Source of the DNA: Pseudomonas ekonensis
Lineage (GTDB): Bacteria; Pseudomonadota; Gammaproteobacteria; Pseudomonadales; Pseudomonadaceae
DNA length: 64,000 nt
Direction of reading: 5' to 3'
Assembly: GCF_019145435.1 (NCBI RefSeq)
Contig: NZ_JAHSTS010000001.1
Coordinates: 1,502,001-1,566,000, forward strand
Made by a program: the position numbers and the translations under genes. Every line of letters begins with the position of its first letter. The first letter of the stretch is position 1. Below are positions 9,560 through 20,326 of this stretch, in pieces. The notes beneath the pieces were generated by a model that saw nothing but the letters and a program-made list of their open reading frames with translations, did no database searches and was not told the origin of the DNA.

Positions 9560-10903
9560 TCAGCGCACCAGGCACGGCTTCTTGTTATCGAACGCCCAAC
9601 CCGGGATCAGGTACTGCATCGCCACGCTGTCGTCCCGCGCACCGAGCCCCATGCCTTTGTACAGTTCATGGGCCTTGGCCACCTGATCCATGTCCAGCTC
9701 CACGCCCAGCCCCGGCTTGTGCGGCACCTTCACGCAACCGTCGACGATCTGCAACGGTGCCTTGGTCAGGCGCTGGCCGTCCTGCCAGATCCAGTGGGTG
9801 TCGATGGCGGTGATGTCGCCCGGCGCGGCGGCGGCCACGTGGGTGAACATCGCCAGGGAAATGTCGAAGTGGTTGTTGGAGTGCGAGCCCCAGGTCAGGC
9901 CCCATTCGTGGCACATCTGCGCCACGCGCACCGATCCCTGCAGGGTCCAGAAGTGCGGGTCGGCCAGGGGGATGTCCACCGACTGCAACTGGATCGCGTG
10001 GCCCATTTCGCGCCAGTCGGTGGCGATCATGTTGGTGGCGGTCTTGAGCCCCGTGGCGCGGCGGAATTCGGCCATGACTTCGCGGCCCGAGTAGCCGTTC
10101 TCCGCGCCGCACGGATCTTCCGCGTAGGCCAGCACATGATGCTGGTCGCGGCACAGGCGGATGGCTTCCTTGAGCGACCAGGCACCGTTCGGGTCAAGGG
10201 TGATGCGCGCCTCGGGGAAACGTTCGGCCAAGGCGGTCACGGCCTCGATTTCCGCATCGCCGGCCAGCACGCCGCCCTTGAGCTTGAAGTCCTGGAAACC
10301 GTAGCGGGCGTGGGCGGCTTCGGCCAGGCGCACCACGGCGTCGGCGGTCATGGCTTGTTCATGGCGCACGCGGAACCAGTCGTTGTCGGCGTCCGGTTCG
10401 CTGCGGTAGGCCAGGTCGGTCTGCCGGCGGTCGCCGACGTAGAACAGGTAACCGAGCATCTTGACTTCGTCGCGCTGCTGGCCTTCGCCGAGCAATGCGG
10501 CCACCGGCACGTCGAGGTGTTGGCCGAGCAGGTCGAGCAGGGCGGCTTCCAGGGCAGTGACCGCGTGGATGGTGATGCGCAGGTCGAAGGTCTGCAGGCC
10601 GCGCCCGCCGGCGTCGCGTTCGGCGAAGGTCTGGCGCACCTGGTTGAGGATCTTCTGGTAGGTGCCGATCGGGCTGCCGACCACCAGGCTGCGGGCGTCT
10701 TCGAGGGTCTGGCGGATGCGTTCGCCGCCGGGCACTTCGCCGACGCCGGTGTGGCCGGCGTTGTCCTTGAGGATGACGATGTTGCGGGTGAAGAACGGTC
10801 CGTGGGCGCCGCTCAGGTTGAGCAGCATGCCGTCGTGGCCGGCCACCGGGATGACCTGCATGTCGGTGATGATCGGGGCTTTGGCGATGTCGTGTACGGT
10901 CAT
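9560..10903 (-). CDS. gudD: glucarate dehydratase
   Basis: A 447-residue enolase-superfamily enzyme that dehydrates D-glucarate (and L-idarate) to 5-keto-4-deoxy-D-glucarate. Superfamily residues are visible: KLK of DFKLKGG, the metal-ligand Asp of TLDPNGAW, Glu of AEDPCG, Asn of TATNMIATD, and the catalytic His of [10 protein letters not shown]. Length matches GudD (about 446). The start at 10901-10903 has AAAGGA upstream. It lies 13 bases after the MFS transporter gene, forming a two-gene operon probably controlled by the divergent GntR protein through sites at 12346-12363. Confidence 0.95.
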   Translation of the reverse strand: MTVHDIAKAPIITDMQVIPVAGHDGMLLNLSGAHGPFFTRNIVILKDNAGHTGVGEVPGGERIRQTLEDARSLVVGSPIGTYQKILNQVRQTFAERDAGGRGLQTFDLRITIHAVTALEAALLDLLGQHLDVPVAALLGEGQQRDEVKMLGYLFYVGDRRQTDLAYRSEPDADNDWFRVRHEQAMTADAVVRLAEAAHARYGFQDFKLKGGVLAGDAEIEAVTALAERFPEARITLDPNGAWSLKEAIRLCRDQHHVLAYAEDPCGAENGYSGREVMAEFRRATGLKTATNMIATDWREMGHAIQLQSVDIPLADPHFWTLQGSVRVAQMCHEWGLTWGSHSNNHFDISLAMFTHVAAAAPGDITAIDTHWIWQDGQRLTKAPLQIVDGCVKVPHKPGLGVELDMDQVAKAHELYKGMGLGARDDSVAMQYLIPGWAFDNKKPCLVR

Positions 10904-10916
10904 TTCGGGTGTCCTT

Positions 10917-12263
10917 TCAGGCGTGTTTCGGCGCAGCGTCGGCGGTGACGGCGGCGGGCGAGGATTGGGGGGCGGTGCGGGCGGCGAACACGATGACGGC
11001 AGCGATGACCGACGTCGCGGCCAGGCCGTAGAGCCCGCCCTGGATGGAACCGGTGTGTTCTTCCAGCAGGCCGAAGGTGGTCGGCGCCACGAAGCCACCC
11101 AGGTTGCCCACCGAGTTGATCAAGGCGATCACGGCCGCGGCGATGCGTGCGTCCAGATACGCCTGGGGGATCGGCCAGAACAGCGACGAGGCGGACTTGA
11201 AGCCCAGTGCGGCGAAGCAGATCGCGACGAAGGCGAAGACCGGCCCGCCGGTGGTGGACAGGAACATCCCCGCCGCCGCGATCAGCAGGGCTGCGGCGAC
11301 CCAGGCTTGCGGGTGTTTCCATTTGGCCGAGAACGACGCGAACGCGTACATGCCGATGATCGACAGCAGCCACGGGATCGAGTTGAACAGGCCGACCTGG
11401 AAGTCGCTCATCTCGCCCATCTTCTTGATGATGCTCGGCAGCCAGAAGGTCGCGGCGTAGATGGTCAACTGGATGAAGAAGTAGATCAGGCAGAACAGGA
11501 TGATCTGGCGGTCCTTGAGCAGTCGGCCCAGCGACGGCCTGACCGTGGTCGCCGCCTCCCGCGCCCGTTGCTCGTCGTCGATGGCCTTGACCAGCGCGTC
11601 CTGTTCGGCGCGGCTCAGCCATTGGGCGTCGTGGGGCTTGGCGTCGAGCCAGAACCAGACGAAGACGCACAGGCCCACCGAGAACATCCCTTCGATGAAA
11701 TACATCCACTGCCAGCCGTGCAGGCCCAGGCCGCTGATCTGCAGGAGCAGGCCGGACAGCGGGCCGGATATCAACGAGGCCACCGCCGAGCCGCTGAGGA
11801 AGATCGCGATGGCCTTGCCGCGTTCGGCGGCCGGCAGCCAGCGGGTGAAGTAGTAGATCACCCCCGGAAAGAACCCGGCTTCGGCCAGGCCGAGCAGGAA
11901 ACGCAGGATGTAGAAGTGGGTTTCGTTCTGGATGAACGCCATGCCGGCGGCCACCAGGCCCCAGGTGAGCATGATGCGGGTCAGCCAGATCCGTGCGCCG
12001 ACCCTTTGCAGCAGCAGGTTGGAGGGGACTTCGAACAGCGCGTAACCGATGAAGAACAGGCCGGCGCCGAACCCGTAGGCTGCGGCGCCGATGCCCAGGT
12101 CGTGTTCCATGTGGGTGCGGACGAAGCCGATGTTCACCCGGTCGATGTAATTGACGATGAACATGATCACGAACAGCGGCAGGACGTGGCGTTTGACTTT
12201 GGCGATGGCCGAAGACAGCGCTGGATCGGCGGCCTCGTTCAGCCCGGCGATGGATGGTTTCAC
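10917..12263 (-). CDS. gudP: MFS glucarate/galactarate transporter
   Basis: A 448-residue major facilitator protein of the anion:cation symporter family, with twelve predicted inner-membrane helices, importing hexarates with protons. Family features include [10 protein letters not shown] in helix 1, [16 protein letters not shown] (motif between helices 2 and 3) and [14 protein letters not shown] in helix 4. I chose GTG at 12261-12263 because GGGAG sits about eight bases upstream. A further in-frame GTG at 12276-12278 adds five residues but would have the ribosome-binding site inside the gene. It is the first gene of the unit with gudD, whose enzyme fixes the likely substrate. Confidence 0.88.
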   Translation of the reverse strand: MKPSIAGLNEAADPALSSAIAKVKRHVLPLFVIMFIVNYIDRVNIGFVRTHMEHDLGIGAAAYGFGAGLFFIGYALFEVPSNLLLQRVGARIWLTRIMLTWGLVAAGMAFIQNETHFYILRFLLGLAEAGFFPGVIYYFTRWLPAAERGKAIAIFLSGSAVASLISGPLSGLLLQISGLGLHGWQWMYFIEGMFSVGLCVFVWFWLDAKPHDAQWLSRAEQDALVKAIDDEQRAREAATTVRPSLGRLLKDRQIILFCLIYFFIQLTIYAATFWLPSIIKKMGEMSDFQVGLFNSIPWLLSIIGMYAFASFSAKWKHPQAWVAAALLIAAAGMFLSTTGGPVFAFVAICFAALGFKSASSLFWPIPQAYLDARIAAAVIALINSVGNLGGFVAPTTFGLLEEHTGSIQGGLYGLAATSVIAAVIVFAARTAPQSSPAAVTADAAPKHA

Positions 12264-12345
12264 TTGGTTTTCTCCCACTCGTTATTTTTATGCGGGGTAT
12301 GTCTGGGTGTTGCGTTGTTGATAGACATCATACAACTAGATTTTT

Positions 12346-12363
12346 TTGTCAGACAAGTTGTGC
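12346..12363. promoter_or_regulatory. GntR-type operator candidate upstream of the gud operon
   Basis: TTGTCAGACAAGTTGTGC differs in one base from the site at 12523-12540 and contains an inverted TTGTC...GACAA, typical of FadR-subfamily GntR operators. A third weaker relative (CATCATACAACTAG) lies at 12326-12339. These sit about 80 bases before the transporter start. Confidence 0.6.
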
Positions 12364-12522
12364 GTACCAACGAAATGATTTGATGACGGTCTGTTTTTAT
12401 TCGATTTGTGGTTTTTGTGCCGTAATTGCTGAGGTTTCTGTGGTCGTGAGGCCGGTTTTGTCTATTGGGTTTGGGGAGGTGGGGAGTGAGATTTTGGCTC
12501 GGGTGAATGATTTATTTGAGTG

Positions 12523-12540
12523 TTGTCATACAAGTTGTGC
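12523..12540. promoter_or_regulatory. GntR-type operator candidate upstream of the regulator gene
   Basis: TTGTCATACAAGTTGTGC is a 17/18 match to the site before gudP. Its position about 80 bases before the GntR start suggests autoregulation. The 355-base gap 12264-12618 otherwise holds AT-rich promoter-like DNA and no gene that I can support. Confidence 0.6.
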
Positions 12541-12618
12541 CGTGTTGTGAGCTAAAATCCGCTCAATGCCCCGCCGCCGCAGTGCTACGATCCGCAAGCC
12601 CCGCCATTGGAACCGACC

Positions 12619-13332
12619 ATGCAAGACGAACTCGACGCTCCCGCCCGCAAGCGCGCCCACAACCTGGCCCATGACCTGGTCGAAAAGCTGACCCAGGGCA
12701 TCCTGCTCGGCCAGATGCTGCCCGGCGACAAGCTGCCGTCCGAGAATTCGATCGTCCGGGAGCATGGCGTCAGCCGCACGGTGGTGCGCGAAGCCATTTC
12801 CAAGCTGCAGGCGTCGGGGCTGGTGGAGACGCGTCACGGCATCGGCACGTTCGTGATCGAGCGGGCACCGGAGCAGGGCTTGCGGCTCAATGTCGAGACC
12901 GCGCTGGGGGTGCGCGGCATCCTCGAACTGCGCATGGGGCTGGAGACGCAGGCGGCAGCGCTGGCGGCGCAGCGCCGCAGCGAACAGCAACTGACGCAGA
13001 TGCGTCAGGCCCTGGACGATTACCGGCGTCTGTTGGCCAACAACGACAGTTGCGTCGAGGCCGACCGGCGCTTCCACTTGCTGATTGCCGAGGCCACCGG
13101 CAACGTGTGCTTCACCGAAATCATGCAGCAGCTGGGGAGCGCGATGATCCCGCGCGCCCGGGTCAACGCCGCCGAGCGCGGCGCGGTGGACCTGAGCAAG
13201 CTGGGGGAGCTGGCCAGCCAGGAGCACGAGGCGATCCTCAATGCGATCAGGCGCCAGGATCCGGACGCGGCCCGGGCGGCCATGTGGCTGCACCTGACCA
13301 ACAGCCGGGACCGGTTTCTGGCCCAGGGCTGA
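12619..13332 (+). CDS. GntR/FadR-family regulator of glucarate genes
   Basis: A 237-residue transcription factor. The winged helix-turn-helix at about 13-75 carries the GntR signature (LPGDKLPSENSIVREHGVSRTVVREAISKLQASGLVETRHGIGTFV region). The C-terminal FCD domain (about 95-230) has the metal/ligand-binding residues ELRMGLE, DRRFHLLIAEATGN and SQEHEAILNAI. The ATG at 12619 is chosen; an in-frame TTG at 12607 is possible. It is divergent from gudP-gudD and near-identical candidate operators lie before both units, so it probably represses them until a hexarate or derivative binds. The effector is inferred. Confidence 0.88.
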   Translation: MQDELDAPARKRAHNLAHDLVEKLTQGILLGQMLPGDKLPSENSIVREHGVSRTVVREAISKLQASGLVETRHGIGTFVIERAPEQGLRLNVETALGVRGILELRMGLETQAAALAAQRRSEQQLTQMRQALDDYRRLLANNDSCVEADRRFHLLIAEATGNVCFTEIMQQLGSAMIPRARVNAAERGAVDLSKLGELASQEHEAILNAIRRQDPDAARAAMWLHLTNSRDRFLAQG

Positions 13333-13380
13333 ACCGGGGGAAGAGGTCGGTACGACTGACCTCTTCATCGCCTGACACAC

Positions 13381-13480
13381 CGCCATCGCTGGCAAGCCAG
13401 CTCCCACAGGTACCTGCGGTGGCCTGCCATTTTTGCGAACGCCACCGAACCCTGTGGGAGCTGGCTTGCCAGCGATGGCG
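13381..13480. repeat. REPIN with perfect 30-bp inverted arms
   Basis: The left arm (13381-13410, starting CGCCATCGCTGGCAAGCCAG) and right arm (13451-13480) are exact reverse complements over 30 bases, separated by 40 bases. It belongs to a different REP class (GCTGGCAAGCCAGC core) from the GCGAGCAGGCTCGC elements elsewhere in the window. It lies between the convergent GntR and yegQ genes. Confidence 0.85.
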
Positions 13481-13501
13481 CCGGTGAGGGCGCCGTCAGG
13501 A

Positions 13502-14839
13502 TCAGGCCGTGCCGATGTCCCGCATCAGCAGCCCGAAGCGCAGGTCCACCGCATCCGGGATCGGCAGGTACACGGTGTGTCCGTCCCCCGGTGCCACGTC
13601 GATGGCTTCGTCCTTGAGGTTGTGCAACTGGTGCAGGTCGAAATGGAAGTTGCCCTTGGGCGTCATCAGTTCCAGGTGATCGCCCAGGGCAAAGCGGTTC
13701 TTCACCTTGACCTCGGCCAGCCGGCCCCGGCGCTCGCCGGTCAGCTCGCCCACGAACTGCTGGCGCTCTGAGACCGAGCTGCCGTTCTGGTAGTTCTGGT
13801 ATTCGTCATGCACATGGCGGCGCAGGAAGCCCTCGGTGTAGCCGCGTTGGGCCAGCGATTCCAGGTCGTTCATCAGGCTGCGGTCGAACTCGCGGCCGGC
13901 CACGGCGTCGTCGATGGCCCGGCGATAGACCTGGGTGGTGCGTGCGCAATAGAAGTGCGACTTGGTGCGTCCCTCGATCTTCAGCGAATGCACGCCCATG
14001 CGGGTCAGGCGCTCGACGTGCTGCACGGCGCGCAGGTCCTTGGCGTTCATGATGTAGGTGCCGTGTTCGTCCTCGAACGCCGGCATCAGTTCGCCGGGAC
14101 GGTTGGCCTCCTGCAGCAGGAACACCTGTTCGGTGGGGGTGCCGAGGCCAAGGGTCGGCTGCGGTTCGCAGGTCTGCACGATTTCGCCGAGCTGGTTTTG
14201 CGTGGCCTCCTGCGCCGAGTACTTCCAGCGGCAGGCGTTGGTGCAGGTGCCCTGGTTGGCGTCGCGCTTGTTGATGTACCCCGAGAGCAGGCAGCGGCCG
14301 GAGTAGGCCATGCACAGGGCGCCGTGGACGAACACCTCCAGCTCCATGCCCGGCACCTGTCCGCGGATTTCGCCGATCTCCTCCAGGGACAGTTCGCGGG
14401 ACAGGATGATCCGGCTCAGCCCTTGCTGCTGCCAGAACTCCACGCTCGCCCAGTTCACCGTGTTGGCCTGCACCGACAGGTGGATCGGCATCTGCGGGAA
14501 GTGCCGGCGCACCAGCATGATCAGGCCCGGGTCGGACATGATCAGCGCGTCCGGCGCCATCTCGATCACCGGCGCCAGATCCTTGAGGAAGGTCTTGAGC
14601 TTGGCGTTGTGCGGGGCGATGTTGACCACCACGTAGAAGCGCTTGCCCATGGCCTGGGCTTCACGGATGCCGAGGGCGAGGTTGGCGTGGTCGAATTCGT
14701 TGTTGCGCACCCGCAGGCTGTAGCGCGGCTGTCCGGCGTACACCGCATCGGCGCCGTAGGCGAAGGCGTAGCGCATGTTCTTCAGGGTGCCGGCGGGAGC
14801 CAGCAGTTCCGGGGCGGTAAGGGGCAGGGTGGCGGTCAT
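13502..14839 (-). CDS. yegQ: U32-family tRNA 5-hydroxyuridine modification protein
   Basis: A 445-residue peptidase U32 family protein, best matching YegQ/TrhP, which takes part in prephenate-dependent 5-hydroxylation of U34 in tRNAs. The N-terminus PELLAPAGTLKNMRYAFAYGADAVYAG is diagnostic of the family. The cysteine cluster follows as CMAYSGRCLLSGY and GTCTNACRWKY (about 175-205), ligands for an Fe-S cluster in this family. IEGRTKSHFYCARTTQVYR is the late conserved segment. The length agrees with E. coli YegQ (453). It stands alone between a REPIN and the split permease gene. Confidence 0.93.
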   Translation of the reverse strand: MTATLPLTAPELLAPAGTLKNMRYAFAYGADAVYAGQPRYSLRVRNNEFDHANLALGIREAQAMGKRFYVVVNIAPHNAKLKTFLKDLAPVIEMAPDALIMSDPGLIMLVRRHFPQMPIHLSVQANTVNWASVEFWQQQGLSRIILSRELSLEEIGEIRGQVPGMELEVFVHGALCMAYSGRCLLSGYINKRDANQGTCTNACRWKYSAQEATQNQLGEIVQTCEPQPTLGLGTPTEQVFLLQEANRPGELMPAFEDEHGTYIMNAKDLRAVQHVERLTRMGVHSLKIEGRTKSHFYCARTTQVYRRAIDDAVAGREFDRSLMNDLESLAQRGYTEGFLRRHVHDEYQNYQNGSSVSERQQFVGELTGERRGRLAEVKVKNRFALGDHLELMTPKGNFHFDLHQLHNLKDEAIDVAPGDGHTVYLPIPDAVDLRFGLLMRDIGTA

Positions 14840-15656
14840 GGCGGCATCGCTGGCAAAAGCGCGGGAGGGTAAGGCAGCGGCGACGAGGATTCATTGATCT
14901 GGATCTATGCTCCATGAACAAAAAGGGCACTTGTGCCGGCGCGGGTTGACCAAGTCCGGATGGGCGCACGGGGCGCCCCGGCCGACGTGGATCGCACATG
15001 AACCGAAAGAGCCTGCAATTCAAATCCCTCACGGTGCTGCTGGTGCTGGTGACCGTCGCCTTCATCTGGATCCTGCTGCCGTTCTACGGCGCGGTGTTCT
15101 GGGCGGTGATCCTCGCCATTCTGTTCGCGCCGATGCAGCGCCGCCTGCAGTTGCGGTTCGCGTGGCCGCGCAACCTGACGGCGTTGTGCACCTTGGGCGT
15201 TTGCCTGGTCATCGCAATTTTGCCGGTGATCGTCATCGGGATGCTGCTGGTGCAGGAAGGGGCGACGCTCTACAAAGGCATCGACAGCGGCGAGATCGAC
15301 ATCGGCGCCTACCTTGCGCAGTTCAAGCACAGCCTGCCGCCGTACTTCCAGCACCTGCTCGACCGCATGGGCGTCGGTGAGCTCAACGCCTTGCGCGAGA
15401 AGATCGTCAAGGCCGCGCTGCAAGGCAGCCAGGCGTTGGCGACGCAGGCGTTCAGTGTCGGCCAGGGCACGTTCGAGTTCGTGGCGGGTTTTTTCATCAT
15501 GTTGTACTTGCTGTTCTTCTTTTTGCGCGACGGCGCCGAACTGGCGCGCAAGGTGCGTACGGCAATGCCGCTGGAGGAGCAGCACTGAACTGGCCTAATA
15601 ATTCTGGACACCTCAATCGGGCGCTATGATGGCGCCCAAATCTGAGGTGTTTGGAT

Positions 15657-16792
<1,136 letters not shown>

Positions 16793-17301
16793 ACCGTAAT
16801 CGGTGTCCAGGATTACTTGACCAGTTCACACAAGCGCCGTCTGCAACTGAAGTTCAACCGGGTGGTGCGCGCCACGGTGAAGGGCAATCTGCTGGTGGCG
16901 GTCACGCAGGGGGCGCTGGGCGGGGCGATCTTCTGGTTCCTGGACATTCCCAGCGCGTTGCTGTGGGCGGTGCTGATGGCGTTCCTTTCGCTGTTGCCGG
17001 CGGTGGGGGCGGGCCTCGTCTGGGCGCCGGTGGCGCTGTATTTCCTGTTGAGCGCAATGATTTGGCAGGGGGTGGTGCTGGGGCTGTTCGGGGTGTTCGT
17101 GATCGGGCTGGTGGACAACCTGATGCGTCCGCTGCTGGTGGGCAAGGACACGCGCATGCCGGACTACATGATCCTGGTCTCGACGTTAGGCGGCCTGGCG
17201 GTCTTCGGCCTCAACGGCTTTGTGATCGGCCCGCTGATCGCGGCGCTGTTCATGTCGAGCTGGGCGCTGTACCTCGAGACCCGGCCGAAGGTGCAATTGC
17301 C

Positions 17302-17484
17302 TTAGGCGCCGAGCGGGCCGTCGAGCATGGCCCGGGACAGTGCCTGGGCGTCCGGCAGCGAACGGAGCGGGCCGCTGATCTGCTCGCCGTCGCGCACCAC
17401 GTACCAGCAGGCGAGCAACCCCAAGGCCCGGAGCGAGGCGGGGACGGCGCTGCCGATGACAGACATGATTTGAACCTGAGCCAT
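17302..17484 (-). CDS. small conserved protein, unknown function
   Basis: A 60-residue protein with a central WYVVRDGEQISGPLRSLPDAQAL motif of the kind seen in short Pseudomonas hypothetical proteins. A possible hydrophobic stretch precedes it (SLRALGLLACWYVV). The start at 17482-17484 is supported by a very strong GGAGGT seven bases upstream; an in-frame ATG pair at 17497-17502 lies before that site. Its stop overlaps the stop of the convergent permease remnant by a few bases. I do not recognise a function. Confidence 0.65.
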   Translation of the reverse strand: MAQVQIMSVIGSAVPASLRALGLLACWYVVRDGEQISGPLRSLPDAQALSRAMLDGPLGA

Positions 17485-17585
17485 TGCCGATACCTCCATC
17501 AATCGATGGGGCTACCTTATGCAATCGCCGCCCCGGCGGAAAATCAACGCTTTCGATAGTGGACATCGACGCCGGAGGGGGCTGT

Positions 17586-17780
17586 TCAGTCGACCACTTG
17601 ATCGAGCATGTGCACCACTTCCCGCTCGTTGAGCAGGCCCTTGCGCACCAGGTTTTCGGTCAGCAGCGAAAGGAACTTGGCGCTGCGGTGGCCTTCCAGG
17701 TGCTTGAGCTCGGTCAGGGCGCTGTAGACCTTGCTCGAGGTGCATAAACCGACGATGCGGTGCGGGTTCTGTGTGGGCAT
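17586..17780 (-). CDS. small conserved protein, unknown function
   Basis: A 64-residue soluble, mostly helical protein (VYSALTELKHLEGHRSAKFLSLLTENLVRKGLLNEREVVHMLDQVVD). The pattern of paired helices with charged faces suggests protein contact, but no known motif is present. AAGGA lies nine bases before the ATG at 17778-17780, which decides against the in-frame ATG at 17802-17804. It may share a transcript with the 60-residue gene downstream, 101 bases away. Confidence 0.65.
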   Translation of the reverse strand: MPTQNPHRIVGLCTSSKVYSALTELKHLEGHRSAKFLSLLTENLVRKGLLNEREVVHMLDQVVD

Positions 17781-17970
17781 GGCTGTCGTCCTTGTTGTTT
17801 TCAACCTGTTGTTTGCGGACGGATTCAGAGTGCGGCTCCGTCATGACAAAGGGATGACCGTCGGATGACCGGGCGCTCCGGGTCTTGTCCATCATGCCGA
17901 CTTTAACGGTCGGCATTGTCTTCGGAGCGACCTTGACGCGGTGTATACAGACGCGGCCGACGGACGGTCA

Positions 17971-17998
17971 TAAAAAAGCCCCGCTCAAAAGCGGGGCT
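17971..17998 (-). terminator. Rho-independent terminator of the PVY-repeat gene
   Basis: On the minus strand the stem AGCCCCGCT / AGCGGGGCT (17990-17998 and 17977-17985) with a 4-base loop is followed by a run of T (plus-strand A at 17972-17977). It lies 14 bases after the stop at 18012. Confidence 0.9.
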
Positions 17999-18011
17999 CC
18001 CAGGGGTGCGG

Positions 18012-18359
18012 TTACCAGCGCGGGCCGCCGTAGTAGCGCGGATGGCCGTAGTAGCCGCGGGGCGGGCCGTAGTAGACGGGGCCCGGCACGTACACCGGCT
18101 GTTGCACATACACCGGTGCCGGCTGGTAGTAGACCGGTGGCGGCGGTTGCTGGACGTACACCGGCGCCGGCTGAGCGTAAACAGGCTGTTGGACGTAGAC
18201 CGGCCGATCCTGGTTGATGAGCGCCGAGCCGATGATGGCCGAGCCGACGATCGCACCGAACACCGCCGGGCCCTGCCAGCCACCGCCGTGGGCTTCTGCC
18301 TGACCTGTGACAGCGAATGCACCAATCAACAAGGCCACGATGGGGAGTTTACGAATCAT
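18012..18359 (-). CDS. exported protein with PVYVQQP repeats
   Basis: A 115-residue secreted protein. Residues 1-23 are a signal peptide (MIRKLPIVALLIGAFAVTGQAEA). A short glycine-zipper-like stretch follows (VFGAIVGSAIIGSALI, about 33-48). The rest is low complexity: Pro-Val-Tyr-Val/Ala-Gln-Gln-Pro units repeated about six times, then a Gly/Tyr/Arg-rich end (RGYYGHPRYYGGPRW). Such proteins are common in Pseudomonas but unassigned; a surface or envelope-associated role is plausible. GAGGAA six bases before the ATG at 18357-18359 fixes the start. Confidence 0.78.
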   Translation of the reverse strand: MIRKLPIVALLIGAFAVTGQAEAHGGGWQGPAVFGAIVGSAIIGSALINQDRPVYVQQPVYAQPAPVYVQQPPPPVYYQPAPVYVQQPVYVPGPVYYGPPRGYYGHPRYYGGPRW

Positions 18360-18614
18360 GATAATTCCTCGGTTCTTCGACCCGGCGTCCGGGCCTGCAA
18401 CAGGCACGGGATGGCGCGGGGATACCTCTATGACAACGAATTTCTGAAAATCAGCACGGCCGCTGGGTAAATTTTGTGTAAGGTCTGTACCGGCTCCGTT
18501 ACCCGGTTCGCGGCATCGGCTGCGATGCCCGGAACAGACCGGCCCATGATCGTTCAGAACCCGGTGGCCTGGCTAACCCCGTCCATCCGAAAGTGCATTC
18601 CGAGGAGATTCTTC

Positions 18615-19433
18615 ATGCAGATGAACCCCAACAAAGACACCCAACTGTGCATGTCCCTGTCTGGGCGTCCCGGGAACTTCGGCCTGCGTTTTCATAACCA
18701 CCTGTACGAGCAGTTGGGCCTGAACTTCTATTACAAGGCGTTCAGCAGCCAGGACCTGCCGGGCGCCGTGGGCGGGATCCGCGCGCTGGGCATCCGCGGC
18801 TGCGGCGTGTCGATGCCGTTCAAGGAGGCCTGCATCGAACTGGTCGACGAGCTGGACGCGTCGGCGGCGGCGATCCAGTCGATCAACACCATCGTCAACA
18901 CCCAAGGCCACCTCAAGGCTTACAACACCGACTACATCGCCATTGCGCAACTGCTGCAGACCCATGCGGTGCCCAAGGACTCGACCTTCGCCCTGCGCGG
19001 CAGCGGCGGCATGGCCAAGGCGGTGGCCAGCGCCCTGCGCGACGGCGGTTACCGCAACGGCCTGATCGTCGCCCGCAACGAACGCGCCGGGCGGGCGCTG
19101 GCCGATGCCCTGGGCTACCGCTGGGCGGCAGACCTGGGTGACGAGCGGCCGCAGATGCTGATCAACGTCACCCCCATCGGCATGACCGGCGGGCCCGAGG
19201 CTGACCAACTGGCGTTCGCGCCGCAAGCGATCCGAGCGGCGGACACGGTGTTCGATGTGGTGGCGATCCCGTCGGAAACGCCGCTGATCCTGCGTGGCCG
19301 GGCCGAGGGCAAGCGGGTGATCACCGGTCTTGAGGTGATCGCCATTCAGGCGCTGGAGCAGTTCGTGCTCTACACCGGCGTGCGGCCGACAACGGAGCAG
19401 TTCGAGGCGGCGGTGGCGTTTGCCCGCAGCTGA
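18615..19433 (+). CDS. shikimate dehydrogenase-like protein
   Basis: A 272-residue member of the AroE superfamily. The substrate half has SLSGRPGNFGLRFHN (about 11-25) and VSMPFKEA with the conserved catalytic Lys; INTIVN and AYNTDY carry the Asn and Asp of the active site. The dinucleotide site is RGSGGMAKAVASAL (about 130-143), and INVTPIGM follows. The divergence from AroE (GRPGNFG in place of SLSPxIHN) suggests the HI0607/SDH-like branch, whose substrate may not be shikimate. The ATG at 18615 has GAGGAG seven bases upstream. The 255-base gap before it holds no other gene that I see. Confidence 0.85.
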   Translation: MQMNPNKDTQLCMSLSGRPGNFGLRFHNHLYEQLGLNFYYKAFSSQDLPGAVGGIRALGIRGCGVSMPFKEACIELVDELDASAAAIQSINTIVNTQGHLKAYNTDYIAIAQLLQTHAVPKDSTFALRGSGGMAKAVASALRDGGYRNGLIVARNERAGRALADALGYRWAADLGDERPQMLINVTPIGMTGGPEADQLAFAPQAIRAADTVFDVVAIPSETPLILRGRAEGKRVITGLEVIAIQALEQFVLYTGVRPTTEQFEAAVAFARS

Positions 19434-19467
19434 GATCGGCGGGGGTCTTCATCGCCCGACCTGCCGC

Positions 19468-19550
19468 CATCGCTTGCAGGCAAGCTCCCACAGGGTGCGG
19501 CGGTGTTCGCGGAAATGGCTGGCCACCGCAAATCCTGTGGGGGTTGGCGG
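19468..19550. repeat. decayed REPIN
   Basis: A left arm CATCGCTTGCAGGCAAGC followed by TCCCACAGG (19468-19494) faces a shortened right arm CCTGTGGGGGTTGGCGG (19534-19550). Only the outer part of the second copy is recognisable. Confidence 0.55.
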
Positions 19551-19553
19551 CGG

Positions 19554-20201
19554 TTATTCCAGGCGGGCCAGGCGTTCTTCCAGTGCGGCGATCCGCGCTT
19601 CCAGCTCCTCGATGCGCTCGACCGACACACCGCCGGCCGTGCTGCGCTCTCCGGCATGCTGCCGCGCCGCGATGATCGCCTCGATGTCCGCCGGGTCGCC
19701 CAGGGCGTGGGTGTAGCGGTCTTCGCGTTGGCCGGCCTGGCGCGGAATCAGCACCGCCAGGCCGCGGGCGATCAGGCGTTCCAGCTGATGCACCACCTGT
19801 TCGGCATCTTCGAAGTCATGCATGCGGCCGCTGCGGGTCAGCAGCTCGTTGACGGTCTGCGGGCCGCGCAGAAACATCAGTCCCGTCAGCACCAATTGCG
19901 CCGGCACCAGTTCCAGCGCCTTGTCGACCTTGTGTTCCCAGCGGTCGGCGCGGCTGCCCATCACCAGCCTGGCCATGCCCTGGCTCTCGAGGGCGCGCAG
20001 GCTCTGGCCGATCTGGCCTTGGGTCAGGTTCATCACCGGTTCGCGGCTGGTCTTCTGGTTGCAGGCCAGCACGAGGGCGTTGAGGGTCAGCGGATAGGTT
20101 TCCGGGCTGGTGGCCTGCTTCTCGATCAACGAGCCCAGAATGCGGATTTCCGTGGCGTTGAGCCGCGGTTCGTCGAAAGTGGTCTCTGATTCGGTGGTCA
20201 T
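19554..20201 (-). CDS. yceH: YceH family protein (UPF0502/DUF480)
   Basis: A 215-residue soluble protein with two winged-helix-like domains, matching E. coli YceH in length and sequence pattern: [43 protein letters not shown] is the family hallmark near the N-terminus, and [22 protein letters not shown] marks the second domain. The end is a coiled coil ([22 protein letters not shown]). Function unknown; the fold suggests nucleic-acid or protein binding. Confidence 0.93.
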   Translation of the reverse strand: MTTESETTFDEPRLNATEIRILGSLIEKQATSPETYPLTLNALVLACNQKTSREPVMNLTQGQIGQSLRALESQGMARLVMGSRADRWEHKVDKALELVPAQLVLTGLMFLRGPQTVNELLTRSGRMHDFEDAEQVVHQLERLIARGLAVLIPRQAGQREDRYTHALGDPADIEAIIAARQHAGERSTAGGVSVERIEELEARIAALEERLARLE

Positions 20202-20326
20202 CGCGGGCTCCCTGTGCAGTCGAAGGCGCCTAGCCTAATCCTTGCACGACAAAAGACAAGCCGCACCGGCGCAAGGCATGGCTATAATCGCCCACGTTTG
20301 ACCACCCGCCACCACGCGAGACTGCC

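Noticed and set aside
10662..12383. Plus-strand ORF of 573 codons opposite gudD/gudP
   Set aside because: Antisense frame across a gene junction; no recognisable sequence.
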